From the NCBI GenBank assembly GCA_036925085.1, contig JAUPFP010000059.1, forward strand, positions 558,001-622,000: 64,000 nt of DNA, in the 5' to 3' direction. This stretch comes from Brachycybe producta. Taxonomy: Eukaryota; Arthropoda; Diplopoda; Playtdesmida; Andrognathidae. Made by a program: the position numbers and the translations under genes. The notes under the pieces were generated by a model. It was not told the origin of the DNA. It did no database searches and saw nothing but the letters and a program-made list of their open reading frames with translations. This document shows, piece after piece, positions 57,701 to 64,000 of this stretch. Within the stretch, counting starts at the first letter, position 1, and every line of letters begins with the position of its first letter.

Positions 57701-60700
57701 CTGTTTCACATTTCAAATTTTATGACATGTGACAAATGCTACATTATTGACAAATGTTAACCAACAGCACACTTTGAACCACCCTGTATTATATTTTAAT
57801 TTGACATCAACATTTAATGGCTCCTCCGCAAGATAACTCAATCGAATAAATTACTCATATTATAAAAATTATATATTAAAATAATTAGGTTAATAATAAT
57901 TGTTGTCATGATTTGTGAGAATGTTACACATACATATAGTAATATAATAAGCGATATGAAATAGTAAGCTATGTTAAGCCTCGTTCAGACCGTGAGGTAA
58001 TGTGTGCACAATCAAGTAAGCGCAGTAAAATAAAATCGTTTGCCCCGCCCTTTTACGAGTGTCGGACCAAATATCAAACCAATAAGAAATTGAAAAGGGC
58101 GGGGCATGTGATTTCAGACCAAATAAACGAACCAATTAGAAGTTGCTGTTCTTCATAAAAGGGCGGGGCAAACAGCTGTATTTTACTGCGCTTACTTGCC
58201 TAACATGTGCGCAGCATCTATATCGACTTTTTCGTTTGAACGAGACTTTGCAGTGTTCAAGCGGTTTTTTTTTTTTTTGAAGTGGCTTGAGCCGAGAGGA
58301 CCTTGTTATGTATGAGGCGCTGTTCATGACAAAAAGCTGAAATTTTTGTGCTTTATGCCCGGTTTGGTATAGTTCTAGTGTAGGTGTCCTCGGAAATTTA
58401 ATTAAACTAAGCTTGTTGTGGAAAGATCTTATCGAGCTAAGAACGAAAATGCAAATTATTTTGCTAAGACACCAAAAACGCACTGAAAAAGGCGTGTCAA
58501 AAGTTAAGAATTTACATGGAAGTCTATTGCATTTTTAAAAACATTTTCGAGCAAATTATTTTATTGATATCGTGGTTCCTAATTTTTTTTTGCTCTGGGA
58601 GATGTAGGTTCAAGGTTGTCGACGAAATTATTTTTTTTTAATTTAAAGGTGATTAGGTTAGGTTAAAGAATAACTGCTTAAATTTTAAAATGCCGTAGAC
58701 CTCAATGTAAATTCTTAACTTTTGCACGTGTATTTTGAGGTGTTTCCGCCGGAAAACATTTCTGTTATCTGTGCTCTGATCGACAAGATCTTTCCAACGA
58801 GCCATGTCCAGTTAAAGGACATGAACAAGATTAAATTGACGTTATTGACAAATTGAAATACTAAATCAATATTTTGTTACATTAAACCTTTTATATTGAA
58901 ACGCAAATTTAATATATATTTAAATATTAACTCAATATATAGATATTAAATGAATAAATTGAATTCGATATATTGTTTGTTTGTCCTTAACAGAGCTCTG
59001 TAGAACATGTTTAATATTTAAATGCATTTAACTTTTTATGTGTAGATAAGGTATTAGAATAGCATAAAGATTTTTTTGTCTTATACCTAATACACACACC
59101 TGATAATTTAAATGCATTTAAATAAATGTGTTCTACAGAGCCCTGTGAAGGACAAACAAACAATATGTCGTTTAATTCAATTTGTTCAGTTAATAATCTA
59201 AAAAATATTGAGTTAATACTTAAATAATAATATATAAACTATTGACATTAAAATATTGATTTAGTATTTCAATTTAAAATATTAATAATAAAGTCAATTT
59301 TTAATTTGGTTCATGTCCTTAACTGGATTCCGTATAAATTCACCTAACCACATTTAACTCATGTGTTTACAAAGATATTAGTTTCTACTGAATGGTATAT
59401 TTTATTTAAATAAGGCTAGAGGCACTTATACTAAGATTGTTATCCGTTTTAACAGACTAACGAAATTTTGACGCGAATGGTGCATCATCGCACATAGCTA
59501 ACTCTCAATCAGAGGTGTACTACTGGGAGTGGGAGAGAAAGAAGAACGGGCCCGGGAAAATATTATTTGCCCGGGCCACACAGGCCTTAATGATTAAGAA
59601 AGTCCAAAAATGCCCACATCATAAATGTGGGCTTTTTTTTAAAAAAAAAAAATCAAAATGCCACTTGGTTTTATTTTAATTTTTACCTACAATAAAAGTC
59701 TCAATTTCTTTTGTTATTTTGCACAAACGTTTAGAGATCGAAAATATAACTTTCCAATCGGGAAAATGCCCGCCAGTCTGTCCCTGCTCTCGACCCCCGC
59801 GTCAAACGGAGCCGAACCCGGCCTTTATCAGGCGTTTTTTGGCTGTTCCATGATCGCCCTCAGACTCAAAGCATAGAAACCTATTGAGATATTCTTTCGT
59901 ATAAAATTGCCGTAGGGAGCCAAGGAGTTAAGCGACTCGCAGTTGAAGGTGGCACACGCGTTGCACTTCCAATTTTTTTTTTATTTACAAATACAGGGTG
60001 ACGTAAAAGTAACGAAACAAAACAAAAGCAAAAACCCACATGGCCAGATGAAAAAATTCATATTTAAACAAACACTATACACATGTGCAATGAGGTTTAT
60101 GGATTCCTTCTTTTGATTTGCTATTCAACATGATTAATACAGTTATACAAAGAATAATGTAAATTGTTAGGCCTTAAATGACAAGCAAAATATAGTGTAC
60201 GTACAGGGTGTTTTAAAAATATGGGTTATAACTATTTAATGACGTTTAAAGCCTGTTATTATGGACTGTTTGATTTAAAAAGATTGTAATTGGATCAATT
60301 TAATTATATAGTGGCTCAAAATACCGTTTATTTATTGCACAATATTTGAAATGCGCCTTTAAGTACAGGGTGGCCCTAAAACGCCTTTATTTTAAATTAC
60401 AGCGCCATTCAAAATAGCTAAAATTAGATACAGGGTGATTCAAAATAGCTGAAATTATATACAGAGTGATTCAAAATAGCTAAAATTAGAGTTTGTCGAA
60501 ATTTTTGTAATTGACAATAGTGTATAAATGCTCTCATTTAAGTGAAACTACATTAATTGTATATAAAATATAATTAACTTTTAGACAACTACAGACGGTG
60601 TTTAAACAATTCTAATTAAACATGGTTCAAAGCAGCTTTATTTAAGTACAGCGTGCGCCAAAAACAATTAATTACCAGTATTGATTCAAATAGCTATAAA

Positions 60701-63700
60701 TTATATGTAGATTCGTTTATTAAATCCTAGTTTAACCTGCAATATGAATATGAGGTTGGATGTTAGTTAAAATTAAAATATATAAAATTTGAAATTTCTT
60801 TTTAGGCTGGTTGGAAAGAAAACCACGCAACGTTTCAAAATGAGCTAAAGAACCTTCATGCAAGTGGCATGACTACGTTAGGATCAGCTTTGAAAAATGC
60901 TTTCGATGTTTTAAACATAAACAGAATGCAGACAAGGATAGATACGTACGGCCAGGGCAGAAGTCCGTTTTACCTCGAACCATCGGTCATCTTAGTCATC
61001 ACAGACGGTGGACGGCTTTCGTCACCGATGGGAGTTAATGACGATGTATGTTTACGTCTCATTTGCGGTTTTTTTTTTCTCGAAACCTTTATTTTTATAT
61101 AACGTTTTTATTTTTGTTTTACGAAGTTAAACCTTCCAATGCATTCACCGATACCCGGTTCGGAGTTAACGAAAGAACCTTTCCGTTGGGATCAACGTCT
61201 CTTTTCTTTAGTTTTGAGGTTAGCTGGAACGCCGGCCATCGAACGCGATCCGGCGGCTATGGTTCCATCCGATACATCACCAATTGATGCAATGTGTGAA
61301 GTAACCGGAGGTATAAAAAAAGTATCTTACGTTGATCTCTTTGAAGAAACGCTTATATGTTCACTTGTTTTTAGGTCGTTCTTATTGCGTTTCGTCGCAA
61401 AGGATGTTGATGCAGTGTTTGGAGTCGTTGGTTCTTAAAGTACAAAGTGGCGTCGTCATTCAGTTTGAGAAGATTGGACCGGATCCACCTCCTTTACCAC
61501 CAGATGGTTATTACATATTATGAATAATGATGAGAACACGTTTTTTTAAAAAAGAACTTAAAAAGAATGTCAACATTTAGTAGAAATTAGAAGAGTAAAC
61601 ACAACGGTGCATTGAAATTGTTAATTTAAGTTAAGGCTAGGACAGTGTCGATTTTCAGCCTAGGAACCACAAAATTCGAAACAGATTCGAGTACAAATAA
61701 AAAAAAATTCTCAAAACACCCAGAGCAGTGAAATCGCATTGCTTCTTGAGGCCTTAACAGATTAAACACGCCACTGGACTTGAAAGCTAAATGTGGCCAT
61801 TTAAAATAGGATCGAGACTGACGGATCTGGACGGTCAGTCTAGATTCGTCGTTGATTCCATCTGCTAAAATTTATATCCGCGAAGGGATCTCGACTAACA
61901 TCAGTCTTGATCTGTACGTGAATGGGCAAAAGAGATCAGATTCGTTGGATCAGAGAGGAAGAGAAAGCATGCGCTTTTGCTTTACGTCAACAAGGAACAG
62001 GCTAGCAAATGACACTAAATAGGCTGTAAATTTATTGAGATCTTTAAAATATGATTTGTACATCAACGGCCAACTTCATGGTTCAACTTGAAGTGAAAAC
62101 AAAAATCGTCAATTTGAAATTGAAATGAAAAGTTTACTTTTAAAATTATAAAGATAAAAATCCTCTTACATGATTCATTTAACTAATTATTTAATTAAAC
62201 TTAATATTTTTTGTTTCTAAAAAAAAACACTTTCAATTTCTCATGCTGTTTTTAAAGTAAGAAAACCTTGAACTCTGGTTATTTAGGCTTTTAGAAGAAA
62301 AATTACGAGAAACTGAAGTGTTTTCGAAACTAGAAGGGGGGTAGCTTCACAAATTAAGGGCTATAGTTTAATAATTATTTTTGAAGCAATTTTTACTCTT
62401 CTAGTTTGAAATAAATCTTTCTGTACGACGTCCAAAAATGAAAAAAATTAATGAAATGATTATGGTCCAAATAATAACATTACTTTTTGTTCACAGGTCG
62501 TTCAAATGATTGTGAAAATGGAGACTCGGATGGCGGACTGAAAATCGATTTAGGTCTCTCATTCGAGACTGCAAAAAGTGATTTTAGAAGTTTTATTAAA
62601 TTAAGATTTCCACACTTTTTTTTTAATGTTTAGATATTGATGTCTTGGATAAGAAATCAGAGTTAAAGTTCTTAGCACCTAATCAAAACGGGACAGTGAA
62701 CAATAGGCCGCTAACGCCGATACCAACACAGAACAACAACAATAACAACAACAATTCATGGCATAGTTGTCGCAAGCTGATATACGTACACAGATCGGCA
62801 CAAAAAGGTTATTCTGTTGGACATTGGCCGATTCCAGAAGGTTATTGGCCGGATGTGAACACGCCGTCTCTCGTAATTAACGGAAGAAGTTCTCATGCAG
62901 CACGAGAGATAATGTACTCAGATCTGGGTTTGCTTCTTTGATTTTTTTTTTAGCCTCCGAGGACGGCTCATCCGGTTGTTAAGTTTACTTGTCAGAACAA
63001 TGATCCGATGATCATCGATAACTTTCCTTTCGACAAATACGAACTCGAACCGAGTCCTTTGACACAGTTCATTTTGTCGAGAAAACAGCCAACTACTTGC
63101 TGGCAGGTGCAACAACGTTCTTTATTTGTTGCTTCTCATTAGTCTGGTTAATTTTTGAATGTATAAATTAATTGGGAACGTCTTGCAAACGTTTTTAGAA
63201 TCAGTTTTAAGAAGAAAAAAATTGTTAACAAAGCTAGAATGGTATAAGATATTCATCGCAAATATCTTTAATTCTGTTCCGAACACGAACATCCTTTGAT
63301 GTGACGGGCAACAACAGAGAACTGGTGGGTCAGAGAAATGTTCGTGAAAGCCGTCCACACTTCGCAGAAGGGTGTTCTGTTCTAAGTCTGGACCCACCCT
63401 TAAACGAATTTTGCGTTAAAAGAAAGAGTTATTATTTTAAGGGACTGGACTGATGATATATTTCGTGTTAAACGATTTCCACTTAGATTTTAAACATAAG
63501 AATATTTGAAATGTAGTTAGTTATTATTCAATTGATTCCAGATTATATGTACATGTTAAATTTTCCTGGCTAATGTGATTCATCCTGTTTATTTATTATT
63601 GCTATTTTGTCTGGATTCGTTTTCATGTTTTCACTTTATGTTTATCTTTGTTATTGTTTTTCCAAAGGTGTTTGTTAGTAATAGTCACAAGAACAGTGAA

Positions 63701-63975
63701 GTCGGACATCCGTTTGGCTACTTGAAAGCTAGCACGAATCTTGCATGTGTTAATCTCTTTGTAATGCCTTACAATTATCCTGTTCTCTTACCTCTTTTAG
63801 GTATTTATATAATGATAATCATTTCAGTGATTCATCGAAACTGATTCGTAATAATTTTTTTTTTCTCGTTTATTTTCAAGACGATCTTTTTAAAGTCCAT
63901 CGATCGAAACCAACAAAAGAATGGAGGCAACAGTTTGATAACTATTTAAAGAACATGCCTCTCTATTACGCTGGC
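54776..63975 (+). CDS. INTS6: Integrator complex subunit 6, N-terminal 476 residues, continues past the window
   Basis: Ten exons join in phase: 54776-54892, 55050-55127, 60806-61045, 61127-61310, 61375-61506, 62497-62553, 62634-62872, 62954-63106, 63668-63800, 63881-63975, with a donor at 63976. INTS6 belongs to the Integrator complex (snRNA 3' processing, promoter-proximal termination), where it helps recruit PP2A. The N-terminal von Willebrand A domain carries the metal-site motif DTSAS at residues 9-13 in FLIDTSASMNQR. Further conserved blocks are GWKENHATFQNELKNL, GSELTKEPFRWDQRLF, VQSGVVIQFEKIGPDP, PFDKYELEPSPLTQF and GHPFGYLKASTNLACVNLFV. An insertion with eight Asn (exon 62634-62872) precedes SWHSCRKLIYV. 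Intron 2 is 5.7 kb and full of repeats; introns 3, 4, 6, 7 and 9 are 64-81 nt. About half the protein is present. Confidence 0.96.
55380..55500 (+). promoter_or_regulatory. possible internal promoter-like patch in INTS6 intron 2
   Basis: A locally CpG- and GC-richer stretch with a GA run, GCCATCTTG (YY1-type), TATATA within TTTATATAGG, and the E-box palindrome GTCACGTGAC. It stands out from the AT-rich intron. It could be an alternative start or simply an old insertion; no coding sequence is linked to it. Confidence 0.25.
56177..56387. repeat. fold-back element with CTGTTTCTCAAAAATACAAG ends
   Basis: CTGTTTCTCAAAAATACAAG at the left is exactly mirrored by CTTGTATTTTTGAGAAACAG at the right. 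Further inside, GGAATTCCACGGAGCC pairs with GGCTCCGTAGAATTC, and ATTTGTCATTACGAATT with its complement. It is about 210 bp of almost continuous hairpin in INTS6 intron 2. Confidence 0.8.
57048..57320. repeat. hAT-like sequence with CACACTAGTGTGCCGTG motifs
   Basis: GCGGTTTCCAAAGGGTGTAC followed by GTGGCACACTAGTGTGCCGT resembles the start of many non-autonomous hAT elements. CATACTAGTGTGCCGTGAAT recurs near 57287. The opposite end is unclear. Confidence 0.4.
57490..57695. mobile_element. family A fold-back transposon, copy 3, in INTS6 intron 2
   Basis: 206 bp from ATAGGCAATTAGAAATCGGG to CCCGATTTCTAATTGCCTGT, inverted complements with one mismatch. The arms share GGCTCCGCCCTTTTTATGAC and its complement, with TGACGTCA at 57600-57607. 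The flanks TAGTACTCT (57481-57489) and TAGTACTGT (57696-57704) match at 8 of 9, a near-perfect target duplication. Non-coding. Confidence 0.87.
58008..58203. mobile_element. family A-related fold-back transposon, copy 4 (diverged ends)
   Basis: AAGTAAGCGCAGTAAAAT at the left is mirrored by ATTTTACTGCGCTTACTT at the right. Inside, GTTTGCCCCGCCCTTTTA pairs with its complement, and CCAATTAGAAGTTGC is shared with copies 1-3. The flanks AATGTGTGC (57999-58007) and CATGTGCGC (58204-58212) agree at 7 of 9. It lies only about 310 bp from copy 3 and looks like a subfamily with replaced outer arms. Confidence 0.7.
58805..59053. repeat. family B element, copy 4, inverted and diverged
   Basis: Read in reverse complement it carries the family B landmarks TCATGTCCTTTAACTGGA, ACAAACAAACAATATATCGA and TTAAATGCATTTAAATATT in an order matching the other copies. 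It stands about 30 bp from copy 3 in opposite orientation, so the pair forms a large inverted repeat. Confidence 0.65.
59084..59375. repeat. family B element, copy 3
   Basis: Starts TACCTAATACACACACCTGA. AGAGCCCTGTGAAGGACAAA and GTCCTTAACTGGATTCCGTA follow as in copies 1 and 2. It ends ACTCATGTGTTTACAAAGA. Non-coding. Confidence 0.75.
59549..59577. repeat. GC-rich 8-bp palindromic stem-loop
   Basis: GGCCCGGG at 59549-59556 and CCCGGGCC at 59570-59577 surround a 13-nt AT-rich loop. It is strikingly GC-rich for this DNA. Probably part of a transposon end. Confidence 0.6.
59612..59642 (+). other. hairpin followed by a T run, shaped like an intrinsic terminator
   Basis: GCCCACAT (59612-59619), loop CATAA, ATGTGGGC (59625-59632), then a run of T. 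The shape is that of a bacterial rho-independent terminator or a Pol III stop after a small hairpin RNA, but it lies in INTS6 intron 2. I assign no function. Confidence 0.45.
59990..60660. repeat. cluster of mariner-type TACAGGGTG motifs
   Basis: TACAGGGTG occurs in ATACAGGGTGACGTAAAAGT (59993), GTACAGGGTGTTTTAAAAAT (60204), GTACAGGGTGGCCCTAAAAC (60364) and ATACAGGGTGATTCAAAATA (60431), with variants at 60461 (ACAGAGTGATTCAAAATAGC) and about 60648 (TACAGCGTGCGCCAAAAAC). This is the usual wording of mariner-type inverted ends. The complement CACCCTGTA is at 57780-57788. No transposase frame is visible, so these are nested ends or MITEs. Confidence 0.6.
62100..62350. repeat. family C-derived insertion in INTS6 intron 5
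   Basis: Arms with ATGAAAAGTTTACTTTTAAA, CTCTTACATGATTCATTTAA and TTTCTAAAAAAAAACACTTT on one side; GAGAAACTGAAGTGTTTTCG and AAACTAGAAGGGGGGTAGCT on the other. It explains much of the 990-nt intron. The arrangement is rearranged relative to the complete copies. Confidence 0.5.
63107..63667 (+). other. long INTS6 intron 8 with a family C' fragment
   Basis: This 561-nt intron separates exons ending TTCWQ and starting VFVSNSHKNS. Near 63200-63250, GAAAAAAATTGTTAACAAAG and CTAGAATGGTATAAGAT match the family C' arm of 28440-28745. The remainder shows nothing recognisable. Confidence 0.4.
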
Positions 63976-64000
63976 GTAAGCTTTTAAATTGACTGCCTGT

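Noticed and set aside
59658..59876. Open frame ending in a GC-rich segment (MPASLSLLSTPASNGAEPGL)
   Set aside because: Begins in a poly-A/T region within the INTS6 intron and resembles nothing known; probably transposon filler.
1..64000. CRISPR arrays, tRNA or rRNA genes, bacterial operons
   Set aside because: No regularly spaced direct repeats with unique spacers, no tRNA T-loop/cloverleaf wording and no rRNA motifs were seen. The window is an arthropod-like nuclear genome segment.

Overview
The window is strongly AT-rich eukaryotic DNA: introns have GT-AG borders, homopolymer tracts are long, and short fold-back repeats are everywhere. The gene set (muscleblind, IFT80, a peritrophin-type chitin-binding secreted protein, TAF6, INTS6) and the mariner-, pogo- and hAT-like repeat ends point to an arthropod. 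A crustacean would fit, but the sequence does not settle the class. I see no rRNA, tRNA or CRISPR array and nothing prokaryotic.

Layout. Positions 1-15816 (+) are the 3' part of muscleblind: about 11.7 kb of intron, then four coding exons ending in a tandem pair of CCCH zinc fingers. Positions 15.8-29.2 kb have no recognisable gene; they hold simple repeats and several miniature fold-back transposons. IFT80 (29705-36052, +) is complete, with 18 exons and about 772 residues. Its first intron is a minor-spliceosome AT-AC intron. Positions 36.1-44.8 kb are gene-free and repeat-rich. A secreted CBM14 protein gene follows (45753-47002, +), with a TATA box and a non-coding first exon upstream. TAF6 (53099-48997, -) is complete, with 12 exons and about 629 residues. 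INTS6 (54776-63975, +) starts head-to-head with TAF6 and runs off the right edge after 10 exons.

Most introns are 57-100 nt. Nearly every long one contains a recognisable repeat. Three TAF6 introns each carry a copy of the same roughly 350 bp fold-back element, and comparable insertions or minisatellites sit in long introns of IFT80, the CBM14 gene and INTS6.

The genes do not form a pathway. Muscleblind is a splicing regulator, IFT80 a ciliary transport subunit, TAF6 a TFIID subunit, INTS6 an Integrator subunit, and the CBM14 protein is secreted. The least ordinary signals are: (1) a fold-back element family whose four copies are all flanked by 9-bp (near-)duplications; (2) twelve copies of the palindrome TGACGTCA, mostly inside several different fold-back families; (3) the AT-AC intron of IFT80; and (4) a dense cluster of muscleblind-type YGCY motifs just upstream of an exon of muscleblind itself. 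I found no evidence for a wholly new multi-gene system.
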